Assembly (NCBI RefSeq): GCF_023703775.1
Contig: NZ_CP098514.1
Location: 682,001 to 746,000 of the forward strand
Length of the DNA: 64,000 nt
Source: Haloplanus sp. GDY1
GTDB lineage: Archaea; Halobacteriota; Halobacteria; Halobacteriales; Haloferacaceae
Reading direction: 5' to 3'
The notes beneath the pieces are model-generated. The model was not told the DNA's origin, did not search any database, and saw nothing but the letters and a program-made list of their open reading frames with translations. Below, piece after piece: positions 32,962 through 40,404 of this stretch. Both the position numbers and the translations under genes were made by a program. The number at the start of each line of letters is the position of its first letter. Position 1 is the stretch's first letter.

Positions 32962-33839
32962 GCGGGGACCTCCAGGTCGACGTCGAACTCGCGCTCGACG
33001 GGGCCGGTCAGCGTCGCCGGGCCGTCGTCGGGCACGACGATGACGAGGTCGCCCCCCGGGGGCGACACCCGGATCGGCCCCTCGGCGTCGAGGCGGCCGG
33101 TGCGCTTCGCCGCGGCGACGACGGCCACCGCACCCGTCCCGCAGGCGAGCGTCTCGCCCTCGACGCCCCGCTCGTAGGTCCGCTGGCGGTAGGCCTCGGG
33201 GGCGCCCGGCGCGCCCGCCGTCGCGCCGTCGTCGAGGTCGACCCGCGAGGCGAGCGTGACGTTCGTCCCCTCGGGGAAGACGTCGGCGTGGCGAACCGGA
33301 GGGGCGAGGGTTTCGAGGTCGACGGCGTCCACGTCCTCGACGAACGCGACGGCGTGCGGGACGCCCGTGTTCACCGCGGTGACGGTCAGGCCCTCGACGT
33401 CCGCCTCGATCAGCGGCCCGGCGTGGTCGTGGGTCAGCGGCACGTCGGCCGGGTCGAACGATGGCCGACCCATCTCGACGGTGACGCCCCCGCTCCGGAC
33501 GACGGCGCGACGGTCGCCGGCGGGCGTCTCGACGACCACCTCGCGGGCGCCCGTCTCGCGGGCCGCCCACGTCGCCGTCACGCGCGCGCCGTTGCCGCAC
33601 ATCTCGGCGATCGACCCGTCCGGCTGGACGAGCGTCATCGTCACCCGGACGGGCGAGGCGGTCGGGTCCAGCGAGCAGAAGAGCACGCCGTCGGCGCCGG
33701 TTCGCTCGCCACCGACGCCCGTCTCCCGGTCGCAGTGGGTCGCCGCGAACGCCGCCCGGTCCACGACCGGCGCGTCGGCGTCCACGACCAGGAAGTCGTT
33801 CTCCGTGCCGTGGTACTTCTCGGCGGCGACGGTCGTCAT
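32958..33839 (-). CDS. dapF: Diaminopimelate epimerase
   Basis: A 293-residue PLP-independent epimerase converting LL- to meso-diaminopimelate. The two catalytic cysteines are in IAEMCGNGARVTATW and GETLACGTGAVAVV. The N-terminus KYHGTENDFLVVDADAP is the family start. Overlaps lysA (ATGA 33836-33839) and dapE (GTGA). Confidence 0.95.
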   Translation of the reverse strand: MTTVAAEKYHGTENDFLVVDADAPVVDRAAFAATHCDRETGVGGERTGADGVLFCSLDPTASPVRVTMTLVQPDGSIAEMCGNGARVTATWAARETGAREVVVETPAGDRRAVVRSGGVTVEMGRPSFDPADVPLTHDHAGPLIEADVEGLTVTAVNTGVPHAVAFVEDVDAVDLETLAPPVRHADVFPEGTNVTLASRVDLDDGATAGAPGAPEAYRQRTYERGVEGETLACGTGAVAVVAAAKRTGRLDAEGPIRVSPPGGDLVIVVPDDGPATLTGPVEREFDVDLEVPA

Positions 33840-35092
33840 CGGTCACCCTCCAGCGCGGTCAGGTCGTCGAGCGTCTCGCGCTCGCGGGCGAGTCGCGGGT
33901 CGCCGTCGATCACGACCTCCGCGGGTCGGGGACGGGAGTTGTAGGTGTTCGCCATCTCGTAGCCGTAGGCGCCGGCCGAACCGACGGCGAGCAGGTCGCC
34001 CCGACGCGGCGTCGGCAGCCGGCGCTCCTCGCAGAACAGGTCGGCCGTCTCGCAGACGGGGCCGGCGACGGTGACCGGGCGCTCGGGGCGCTCCTCGGTC
34101 AGGTTCCGGATGGCGTGGTAGGCGTCGTACATCGCCGGGCGGAGCAGGTCCGTCATGCCGGCGTCGACCCCGGCGACGACGGGAACCGCGCCCGTCGACC
34201 CCGCGTCGTCGACGGGCTTGACCGTGTTGACGCGGGTCAGCAGGACGCCGGCGTCGGCGACGACGTAGCGCCCGGGTTCGACGGCGAGGGCGGCGTCCAC
34301 GTCGCCCAGCGCCTCCCGGGTCGCCGCGGCGACGGCGGGCAGATCCAGGGGTGGTTCGTCCTCGCGGTAGGGGACGCCGAAGCCGCCGCCCACGTCGACG
34401 AACTCCAGGTCGCCGACCTCGCGGGCCAGGTCGCCCATCCGGGCGACGAGTTCGCGGTGAGCCGAGAGGTCGTCGCCGCTGATGCCGCTGCCGGCGTGGG
34501 CGTGGATCCCGACCACGTCGAAGTCCGCGCGGGCGTCGGCCACCACGTCGGCGGCGCGGTCGTAGGGCACGCCGAACTTGGCGTGCCCGCCCGTCGTCAC
34601 CTTCTCGTGGTGGCCGGCGCCGACGCCCGGGTTCACGCGGATCGCCAGCCGGCCGTCGAACCCCCGGTCGCGGAGTCGGGTGAGGGTGTCGCGGGCGCCG
34701 GCCACGACGGTCAGGTCGGCGCCGTCCGCCCACCGCGAGACGACGGTGTCGAGGTCCGCAGCCGGCGGGTTGACCGCCGTGTACTGCACCGCCTCGTAGC
34801 CGGCGTCGAGGGCGCGGACCACCTCGCCCGCCGAGGCGCACTCGGCCCCGAGGCCGGCCTCGCGGACGGTTTCGAGGACGGCCCGGCCGGTGTGGGCCTT
34901 CACGGCGTAGCGGACGTCCGCGTCGGGGAACGCCGCCCGCAGGCGCCGTGCGTTCTCCCGCACCCGGTCGAGGTCGGTGACGTAGAGCGGCGTGTCGTAC
35001 TCGGCGGCCAAGTCCCGCAGGTCGGCGGCCGACCAGTCGGCGAGGCGCCGCACGTCGGGGCCGGCGTCGCCGGCGGCCGCCTCCTCGCTCAT
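33836..35092 (-). CDS. lysA: Diaminopimelate decarboxylase
   Basis: A 418-residue PLP enzyme, final step of lysine synthesis. The PLP lysine is in ADVRYAVKAHTGRAVL, the His-Gly-Ser phosphate site GIHAHAGSGIS, the EPGRYVVADAG motif, and the partner-subunit active-site Cys in AGPVCETADLFCEE. Start ATG 35092 overlaps the dapD stop (ATGA). The long open frame upstream is within dapD and not part of this protein. Confidence 0.95.
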   Translation of the reverse strand: MSEEAAAGDAGPDVRRLADWSAADLRDLAAEYDTPLYVTDLDRVRENARRLRAAFPDADVRYAVKAHTGRAVLETVREAGLGAECASAGEVVRALDAGYEAVQYTAVNPPAADLDTVVSRWADGADLTVVAGARDTLTRLRDRGFDGRLAIRVNPGVGAGHHEKVTTGGHAKFGVPYDRAADVVADARADFDVVGIHAHAGSGISGDDLSAHRELVARMGDLAREVGDLEFVDVGGGFGVPYREDEPPLDLPAVAAATREALGDVDAALAVEPGRYVVADAGVLLTRVNTVKPVDDAGSTGAVPVVAGVDAGMTDLLRPAMYDAYHAIRNLTEERPERPVTVAGPVCETADLFCEERRLPTPRRGDLLAVGSAGAYGYEMANTYNSRPRPAEVVIDGDPRLARERETLDDLTALEGDR

Positions 35093-35922
35093 TCCCGGAG
35101 CGCCTCCTCCCGCCGCGTGGCGTCGCGCGTCTCGGCCTCGATGTCCGTCGCGACGACGGCGGGCTTGTACGCGCCGCCCGCGAAGATGTCGTGGTCGCCG
35201 ATGGAGGATTCGACCATCCGGGTGAAGGCCCGGCGCTCGGGGGGCAGGTGGCCGTAGATCACCTCCTCCTCGACGAGGTCGTAGACGGGGATGCGCGGCG
35301 AGAGCAGCGTGTTCTCGCCGACGACCGTGTTCTCGCCGACGACGAAGCCGGAGGTGACCCGGCAGCCGGCACCGAGCGAGGCGCCGTCCTCGACGATCAC
35401 CGGCGCGTCCTCGACGGGTTCGAGGACGCCGCCGATGAGCGTGTTCGCGCCCAGTTTGACGTTCTCGCCGATCTGCGCACACGAGCCGACGGTGTCACAG
35501 GAGTCGACGAGCGTGCCGTCGCCGACGTGGGCGCCCACGTTGACGAAGGAGGGGCTCATCATGATGCAGTCGCTGCCCAGATAGGCGCCGCGACGGATCG
35601 TCGTGCCGTCGGGCGTGTTGCGGGTTCCGCGCTCGCCGAGGTCGGCCGTCTCGCGGAGCGGGAGGACGTCGTGGTAGTCGACGCCGCCGTAGGCGCGTGC
35701 CTCGGTGGGGCGGAGCCCGAAGTTGAGCAGGATGCCGCGCTTGACCCACTCGTTTGCCTCCCACTCCCCGCCCCGCTTCTCGGCGGCACGAACCTCGCCC
35801 GCCTCTAGCCCGTCGAGGAAGGCATCGAGCGTGTCGCGGTCGTCGGGGGAGGCCGTCTCGGCGTCGACCTCGTCGTCGTCGTAGCGCTGCCACAGATCGG
35901 AGACGTCGGATTCCAGTGTCAT
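35089..35922 (-). CDS. dapD: Tetrahydrodipicolinate N-succinyltransferase
   Basis: A 277-residue left-handed beta-helix transferase that succinylates tetrahydrodipicolinate. The hexapeptide repeats run from about residue 115 (VNVGAHVGDGTLVDSCDTV, IGENVKLGANTLIGGVLEP) to 215 (GENTVVGENTLLSPRI). The N-terminal helical domain is typical of the long DapD form. It commits the pathway to the succinylase branch, agreeing with dapE in the same operon. Confidence 0.94.
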   Translation of the reverse strand: MTLESDVSDLWQRYDDDEVDAETASPDDRDTLDAFLDGLEAGEVRAAEKRGGEWEANEWVKRGILLNFGLRPTEARAYGGVDYHDVLPLRETADLGERGTRNTPDGTTIRRGAYLGSDCIMMSPSFVNVGAHVGDGTLVDSCDTVGSCAQIGENVKLGANTLIGGVLEPVEDAPVIVEDGASLGAGCRVTSGFVVGENTVVGENTLLSPRIPVYDLVEEEVIYGHLPPERRAFTRMVESSIGDHDIFAGGAYKPAVVATDIEAETRDATRREEALRE

Positions 35923-36677
35923 AGTACGTCCTCGAAGTCGTACTCGCCGGCCGGGCGGCCGACGAGCCAGTCGGCGGCATCGAGCGCACCCTCGGCGAAG
36001 ACGCCGCGGGATTCGGCGCGATGCGTGAGCGTCAGTACCTCGTGGTTCCCCGCAAGTAGTAGTTCGTGTTCGCCCGTGACGTCGCCCGCCCGGCGCGCGT
36101 GGACGCCGACCTCGCCCTCCTCGCGGGGCTGTTCGCCCTCGCGGCCGTGGACGCGGTCGGCGGTCCCGTCCCGTGTCCGGTCGACGTCGTCCAGAATCGT
36201 CAGCGCCGTCCCCGAGGGTGCGTCCCGCTTGCGGTTGTGGTGGGTCTCGGTGAGTTCGGCGTCGTAGTCGGGGACGGCGGCGACGGCCTCGCGGATCGCC
36301 CGCCGGAGCGCCGCCACGCCGCGGGCGAAGTTCGCGGCCCGGAGGACCGGGACCGCCTCGGCGGCGTCGGCGATCACCGCGAGTTGCGACTCGGAGAAGC
36401 CCGTCGTGCCGACGACGGCGGCGACGCCCGCGTCGGCGCAGGCCTCGACGTACCGGGCGCTCGGGTCGGGGACGGTGAAGTCCACCAGCACGTCGGGGTC
36501 GCGCTCGTCGAGGAGGCGCGGCAGGTCGGCCTCGTCCTCGATTTCGATCCCCTCGACGGGGCCGACCGCCGTGCGGTTGACGGCGAGGGTGACGTCCATC
36601 CCCTCGCGGTCGGTCGCCGCGGCGAGGACCTCCCGGCCCATGTGGCCGCCGGCGCCGGTGACGGCCACCTCGATCAC
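35919..36677 (-). CDS. dapB: 4-hydroxy-tetrahydrodipicolinate reductase
   Basis: A 252-residue NAD(P)H-dependent reductase. The dinucleotide motif is VAVTGAGGHMGREVLAA at the N-terminus; the catalytic segment ELTETHHNRKRDAPSGTAL holds the His-His pair and the Lys. The dimerisation part LTLTHRAESRGVFAEGAL follows. Overlaps dapA and dapD by 4 nt. Confidence 0.95.
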   Translation of the reverse strand: MIEVAVTGAGGHMGREVLAAATDREGMDVTLAVNRTAVGPVEGIEIEDEADLPRLLDERDPDVLVDFTVPDPSARYVEACADAGVAAVVGTTGFSESQLAVIADAAEAVPVLRAANFARGVAALRRAIREAVAAVPDYDAELTETHHNRKRDAPSGTALTILDDVDRTRDGTADRVHGREGEQPREEGEVGVHARRAGDVTGEHELLLAGNHEVLTLTHRAESRGVFAEGALDAADWLVGRPAGEYDFEDVL

Positions 36678-37570
36678 GCTTCGGCCTCCACCGGATCGAG
36701 GTCGGCGAGGACGGCCTCGAGGTCGGCGCGGAGGTCCTCGGAGAGGCGGGTGAGCGGCGACCGGACCCTCCCGGGGCCGTAGCCGCGGATGGCCATCGCC
36801 TCGTTGACCGGGATGGGGTTGGTCTCCCAGAACAGGGCGCGCATCAGCGGCCCGAGTTCGTGGTGTCGCTCGCGGGCGTGTTCGTAGTCGCCGTCGAGCG
36901 CCGACTGCACGAGGTCGACCGTCCGCTCGGGTTCGACGTTGGCGACGACGCTGATCGTTCCCGCCCCGCCGACCGAGAGCGTGGGGAGGATGAGGCCGTC
37001 GTCGCCCGCGAGCACCGAGAACTCCTCGTCGCGGGTGCGCTCGACGATTTCGGACACCCGATTCAGGTCGCCGCTCGCCGCCTTGTAGCCGCGGACGTTG
37101 GGGTGGGCGGCGAGGTCGACCGTCGTGTCCACATCGACGTTCCGGCCCGTCCGTCCGGGGACGTTGTAGACGATCTGTGGCAGGTCCACCTCGTCGGCGA
37201 TGGTTCGGTAATGCTCGTACATCCCCGCCGGTTCGGGCTTGTTGTAGTACGGCGAGATGAGGAGGAGGCCGTCGGCGCCGGCCTCGGCGGAGCGCCGGGA
37301 GAGCGAGAGCGCCTCGGCGGTGTTGTTCGATCCGGCGCCGGCGATCACGGGCACGTCGACGGCGTCGACGACGGCCTCGACGACCTCGACGTGCTCGTCG
37401 TGGCTGAGCGTCGCGCTCTCGCCGGTCGAGCCGACGGGGACGAGGCCGTCGACGCCGGCGTCGGCGAGCCGCTGGGCGTCGTCGCGGAGCAGTTCGAAGT
37501 CGATACTGCCGTCCTCGTGGAACGGCGTGGTCATGGCGGGGTAGACCCCGCGGAACTCGGATAGCGTCAT
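36674..37570 (-). CDS. dapA: 4-hydroxy-tetrahydrodipicolinate synthase
   Basis: A 298-residue TIM-barrel aldolase condensing pyruvate with aspartate semialdehyde, first gene of dapA-dapB-dapD-lysA-dapF-dapE. Signatures: VPVGSTGESATLSHDEHVEV, VIAGAGSNNTAEALSLSR, the Tyr in IVYNVPGRTGRN and the Schiff-base Lys in VRGYKAASGDLNRV. No dapC, aspartokinase or asd gene is near. No Shine-Dalgarno precedes ATG 37570; a weak TATA-like CTAACA lies about 25 nt upstream and a much stronger TATA about 214 nt upstream. Confidence 0.95.
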   Translation of the reverse strand: MTLSEFRGVYPAMTTPFHEDGSIDFELLRDDAQRLADAGVDGLVPVGSTGESATLSHDEHVEVVEAVVDAVDVPVIAGAGSNNTAEALSLSRRSAEAGADGLLLISPYYNKPEPAGMYEHYRTIADEVDLPQIVYNVPGRTGRNVDVDTTVDLAAHPNVRGYKAASGDLNRVSEIVERTRDEEFSVLAGDDGLILPTLSVGGAGTISVVANVEPERTVDLVQSALDGDYEHARERHHELGPLMRALFWETNPIPVNEAMAIRGYGPGRVRSPLTRLSEDLRADLEAVLADLDPVEAEA

Positions 37571-37630
37571 TGTTGGGTGGGTGTCGTCTGCGCTGTTAGT
37601 CGTGTCGGAACGGATCGGCCGAAAGACGCC

Positions 37631-37748
37631 CGGGACGGGGTCGCCACTCCCGCCGCGAGCGGTGTCACCGGTCCCGTTTTTTCAGAAGAGCCGCGAGGCC
37701 ACCCGTCGCTGTCCGAACGTCGTCGGACGCGAGCGCGGAAACGGGTGG
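37631..37748 (-). ncRNA. Candidate structured leader of the dap/lys operon (two stem-loops)
   Basis: On the minus strand, stem P1 pairs CCACCCGT (37748-37741), CGCT (37735-37732) and GTCCGA (37728-37723) with the continuous strand TCGGAC-AGCG-ACGGGTGG (37716-37699): 18 base pairs, a 6-nt loop and bulges only on the 5' side. Stem P2 pairs CGGGAC (37676-37671) with GTCCCG (37636-37631). The pairings are exact in the sequence; that they form in RNA and control dapA is inference. P1 could instead be a terminator of the gene ending at 37795. Confidence 0.5.
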
Positions 37749-37757
37749 CGGGGTCAC
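37665..37757 (-). CDS. Putative 30-residue leader peptide ending with tandem lysine codons
   Basis: A GTG-initiated frame of 30 codons plus TGA begins 27 nt downstream of the best TATA box of the region, so it would be leaderless. It ends ALLKKRDR, with Lys-Lys encoded AAA-AAA, a rare codon choice here. The codons lie immediately before the 5' arm of stem P2, and stem P1 is inside the frame. Position before the lysine operon suggests sensing of charged tRNA-Lys by ribosome progress. It may be a chance frame; it is short and has no known homologue that I recognise. Confidence 0.4.
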   Translation of the reverse strand: MTPPPVSALASDDVRTATGGLAALLKKRDR

Positions 37758-37779
37758 ACGTACAATGGCGGTGGCACCG

Positions 37780-37788
37780 AATTTATAC
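37780..37788 (-). promoter_or_regulatory. Strong TATA box, likely promoter of the dap/lys leader
   Basis: The minus strand reads GTATAAATT, one of the best TATA matches in the window, just after the stop of the gene at 37795. It is centred 27 nt before GTG 37757. Because the core is nearly symmetric, a plus-strand transcript antisense to the gene at 37795 is also conceivable. Confidence 0.55.
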
Positions 37789-37794
37789 TTTGTG

Positions 37795-38319
37795 TCACGG
37801 GGACGACCGCTCTCCTCGCTCCGTCCGGTCCACCGTCAGGAGGACGCCGCCGAACAGGAGGAGGAAGACGACGCCGAGCGGAATGGGGAGGCCGGGGAAC
37901 CCCCGCGACAGGAGGAGGGACGTCGCCGCCGCGAAGACGACGCCGGTGCCGAGGAGGAGCGCGCCGAGGAGGCGCACGGGGTCGACCGGCCACGATTCGG
38001 CCCACGACTCGCGGCGGTAGTAGACGACGGAGACGGCGAGCGCCGCCAGGAAGAGCGCCGCACCGACCCCCCAGACCTGATAGGCGAGTTCGAGCCCCCG
38101 TCCGCGCTGGAAGGCGGCCGCCGAGAGCGGGTCGGCGACGGCGACCCCGGCGGCCAGCGGGACGCCGAAGTTGTACCGCACCTGCAGGAGCGGGAAGCGG
38201 ACGAACAGGAACGCACCGCCCGCGACCCCCGAGACGTACGTCAGATTCCACGGGATCAGCGCCGAGAGCCACGTCGTCAGGACCGCCAGTTCGCCAGCGT
38301 ACTCCGACCGGACCCACAT
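37795..38319 (-). CDS. Haloarchaeal membrane protein of unknown function (about five helices)
   Basis: A 174-residue membrane protein. Hydrophobic helices are at about 10-32 (ELAVLTTWLSALIPWNLTYV), 33-45, 52-64, 80-100 and two close helices at 118-160 (LLLGTGVVFAAATSLLLS, IPLGVVFLLLFGGVLLTV). The N-terminus MWVRSEYAGELAVL is a pattern I associate with conserved haloarchaeal proteins, but I cannot name a function. A TTTTATT box 25-32 nt upstream of ATG 38319 supports a leaderless start. Confidence 0.75.
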   Translation of the reverse strand: MWVRSEYAGELAVLTTWLSALIPWNLTYVSGVAGGAFLFVRFPLLQVRYNFGVPLAAGVAVADPLSAAAFQRGRGLELAYQVWGVGAALFLAALAVSVVYYRRESWAESWPVDPVRLLGALLLGTGVVFAAATSLLLSRGFPGLPIPLGVVFLLLFGGVLLTVDRTERGERSSP

Positions 38320-38575
38320 ACGCGTGGTCGACGACCGGCCGCGGAATAAAACCCATCGGCGTCGTCCCCCGTCGGCCGACCGAGGGGTTCCGTGGGCATC
38401 GCCGACCGGAACGGACCCCCCGCGGGTCCCGTCACCGAGCGCGTCGGCGCGCCCGTCCGGCCCCCGCGTTCCCGGTCCACGGGAGACTCGGAGCGGACGG
38501 TTCGTCGGGGTGTCGGACGCGTCAGACGCGGGGCGTTACGTTCATACCCTCTGAACCCAAAGGCTGCAGTACGGA

Positions 38576-39049
38576 ATGCGCCGCGACCACTTCGAGTTGG
38601 AAGCACACAACGTCGACTGGGTGGAGACGGGGGAGCCGCCGGCCGAGCCCCGCGTCGTTATCGACTTCCACGGGCCGAAGGAGACGCTGACGGATCGACT
38701 GACCGACGCGGAAGGTGACCTCCTGGAGGCCGGGGAGACGGACGTCACCTTCCGACTGCAGGACTCCCTCGACTCGCCGGACGCGACGGGGGTCGTCAGC
38801 GTCACCGACCGGATCACCGGCGACTTCCTCCTCGAACTCAACGAGGACGCCGACGACGTGTTGCGGTTCGTTCGCGCCGCCCGCGAGTACGGTCAGTCGA
38901 CGGACGACGACGCCGGCCGCTACAGCGTCGTCCTCCGGATCGACGGCGAGACGGTCGCCACCTACTCCAAGAGTACCTTCCTCGTCTACGACGCCAACGG
39001 GAGCCTCCTCCGGTCGAAGAGCCTCATCCCCTCCGGCGTCGAACTGTGA
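38576..39049 (+). CDS. DUF5793-like haloarchaeal protein
   Basis: A 157-residue soluble, acidic protein beginning MRRDHFELEAHNVDWVETGE, resembling the haloarchaeal DUF5793 family. Beta-rich segments (PRVVIDFHGPKETL, VTFRLQDSLDSPDATGVVSV, YSVVLRIDGETVATYSKST) suggest a compact beta domain followed by a short helix. No catalytic motif is visible. Start ATG 38576 is about 30 nt after a weak TTCATA element. Function unknown. Confidence 0.75.
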   Translation: MRRDHFELEAHNVDWVETGEPPAEPRVVIDFHGPKETLTDRLTDAEGDLLEAGETDVTFRLQDSLDSPDATGVVSVTDRITGDFLLELNEDADDVLRFVRAAREYGQSTDDDAGRYSVVLRIDGETVATYSKSTFLVYDANGSLLRSKSLIPSGVEL

Positions 39050-39126
39050 CCGCCTCGGGGCCGAGCCCCGAGGCACTCGCCGTGTCTCTTCTATAGATTT
39101 AGGTTCCTGGACGCGTAGCGGTACCC

Positions 39127-39753
39127 GTGCGAAACGTCACCGACCGCGTCAGCAACCCCTTCGGCATGGATCCGCCCTGTGAGCGGTTCGTCCCGGGCTA
39201 CGGCGACGCCAACGCCCACTTCCACGTCGTCGGCGACCACCCCGGCGTCCACGGCGGCGCCGAGACGGGCGTTCCCTTCACCGGCCACCCCGCCGGGCGG
39301 CGCCTCCAGCGGGCGCTCCACGACGCGGGTCTGCTCCGGACCACGGGCGACGAACCGACCGTCGAGAACACGTTCCTCTCCTATCTCCACACCTGCGTTC
39401 CGGAGGGGACGCCGACCGAGGAGGAGTACGCCGCCATGGAGCCCTTCTTCGACGCCGAACTCCGCGCTATCGCCGCGCACGTCCTCCTCCCGGTGGGCGA
39501 GCGGGCGACCCGACACGTCCTCGAAACGTGTACCGCTCACGACGCCACCGACCTCGACCTCTCGGCGCTCCACGCCACGGAACTCCTCGGGAGCGGGTGG
39601 CTCGTGATGCCCGTCCGGGACCCCACGGCGTGGGAGTCCGACGACGCCGGCCGACTCGTCGACGCCATCGACCGCCTCCGGTCGACCGACTATCGCCGCG
39701 AGACCGACCTCGGACGCTTCATCGCCGGCAACGAGCCGTACCTCGTCCGCTGA
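39127..39753 (+). CDS. Uracil-DNA glycosylase superfamily protein
   Basis: A 208-residue protein of the UDG fold. HFHVVGDHPGVHGGAETGVP near residue 32 is the water-activating/uracil-binding motif region of family 4-like enzymes, and FLSYLHTCVPEGTPTEEEYA resembles the following Asn/Cys segment; VLLPVGERATRHVL matches a core strand-helix. Only one or two of the four Fe-S cysteines of family 4 UDGs can be found, so the cluster may be absent and activity is uncertain. GTG 39127 is supported by ATTTAGG 28 nt upstream. Confidence 0.75.
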   Translation: MRNVTDRVSNPFGMDPPCERFVPGYGDANAHFHVVGDHPGVHGGAETGVPFTGHPAGRRLQRALHDAGLLRTTGDEPTVENTFLSYLHTCVPEGTPTEEEYAAMEPFFDAELRAIAAHVLLPVGERATRHVLETCTAHDATDLDLSALHATELLGSGWLVMPVRDPTAWESDDAGRLVDAIDRLRSTDYRRETDLGRFIAGNEPYLVR

Positions 39754-39790
39754 CCGGACCGATCCCGCCGCTCCGCGACCGCATCTACTG

Positions 39791-39826
39791 CGAATGTCAC
39801 CCTAACACCACAAACGCGGACATTCG
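39791..39826. repeat. 8-bp inverted repeat downstream of the UDG gene
   Basis: CGAATGTC (39791-39798) and GACATTCG (39819-39826) are exact reverse complements with a 20-nt spacer. It may be a protein-binding site or 3'-end hairpin of the UDG transcript. Confidence 0.5.
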
Positions 39827-39949
39827 AACACTTCGATTTCTATTTGTGGAAGATATTGGTCTAGCCAACAGCTTTTTCACTACATACGTAAATCTAGGAA
39901 CCGACGCGAACGGCCTCCGGCCCGACGCGTCACGTATCGCATAGCACAT

Positions 39950-40049
39950 TGCGAGTCAGGTGCTCCTCGCAGTGGCTTGGTCAGTCGGACGACCACCATG
40001 TGTGGTCCCGTACGTTCTCCGTGCGGGGGACGCCACTCCGGCGTCGCCC
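39950..40049 (+). ncRNA. Candidate structured RNA: four consecutive stem-loops upstream of rpoL
   Basis: TGCGAG/CTCGCA (39950-39955, 39966-39971; 10-nt loop), GACCAC/GTGGTC (39991-39996, 40002-40007; loop CATGT), CCGTACG/CGTGCGG (40008-40014, 40020-40026; one G-U pair; loop TTCTC) and GACGCC/GGCGTC (40029-40034, 40040-40045; loop ACTCC) with three further G-C pairs outside. The last three hairpins follow each other without spacers and all have 5-nt loops. It is not a tRNA and lacks recognisable SRP or RNase P RNA signatures. A TATA-like element about 50-60 nt upstream could drive it. Confidence 0.45.
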
Positions 40050-40119
40050 GTTCGTTCGGAGAGCAAATCATTCGGTGCTTTACGAAACCTTGAAACGCGA
40101 ACCGCCGGTATCGGTTGGT

Positions 40120-40404
40120 ATGGAACTGCGGGTCATCGAGAAGACCGACGAGGAACTTCGCATGGAGATCGCGGGGGAGGATCACACGTTCATGAACGTC
40201 CTCAAGGGGGCGTTGCTGGAGACGCCGGGGGTCATGGCCGCGACGTACGACATGAACCCCGAACAGTCGGGCGGCCAGACCGACCCGATCCTCTCGGTCA
40301 AGACCGAGGACGGCACCGATCCCCTCGACGCCGTGGGCGACGCCACCCGTCGCGTGCAGGAACTCACCGACGACTTCGTGGCCGCGTTCGACGCGGCGGC
40401 CTAG
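40120..40404 (+). CDS. rpoL: DNA-directed RNA polymerase subunit L
   Basis: A 94-residue archaeal RNA polymerase subunit L, homologue of eukaryotic Rpb11/AC19 and of the bacterial alpha N-terminal domain. [20 protein letters not shown] is the family signature; the C-terminal helix [20 protein letters not shown] packs against subunit D. Start ATG 40120. Its stop TAG and the hisF stop TAG on the other strand share one CTAG. Confidence 0.96.
   Translation: MELRVIEKTDEELRMEIAGEDHTFMNVLKGALLETPGVMAATYDMNPEQSGGQTDPILSVKTEDGTDPLDAVGDATRRVQELTDDFVAAFDAAA

Larger units (their letters stand above)
39754..40119. other. 366-nt gap before rpoL: AT-rich patch and stem-loops
   Basis: Bases about 39830-39900 are far more AT-rich than the surroundings and contain a TATA-like GTAAATCTA (39888-39896) for rightward transcription. 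An 8-bp inverted repeat and four stem-loops are listed separately. A TATA-like TTTACGA near 40079-40085 probably serves rpoL. No convincing protein frame is present. Confidence 0.6.

Noticed and set aside
37677-37682. Plus-strand stem CGGGAC/GTCCCG followed by T6, like an intrinsic terminator
   Set aside because: No plus-strand gene ends upstream; the same bases are better explained as stem P2 and the AAA-AAA Lys codons of the minus-strand leader ORF.
37571-37770. Bacterial-type lysine riboswitch (L-box) before dapA
   Set aside because: The two stems do not form a five-helix junction and I see no L-box core; only the bulged hairpin and a second stem are supported.
39845-39944. Open frame through the AT-rich patch after UDG (VEDIGLANSFF region)
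   Set aside because: No good start codon, codon use unlike the genome, no recognisable motif; probably chance.
39950-40049. tRNA, SRP RNA or RNase P RNA gene in the rpoL gap
   Set aside because: No cloverleaf, no T-loop GTTC motif, no SRP domain IV GGAAGG-type loop, and too short for RNase P RNA.
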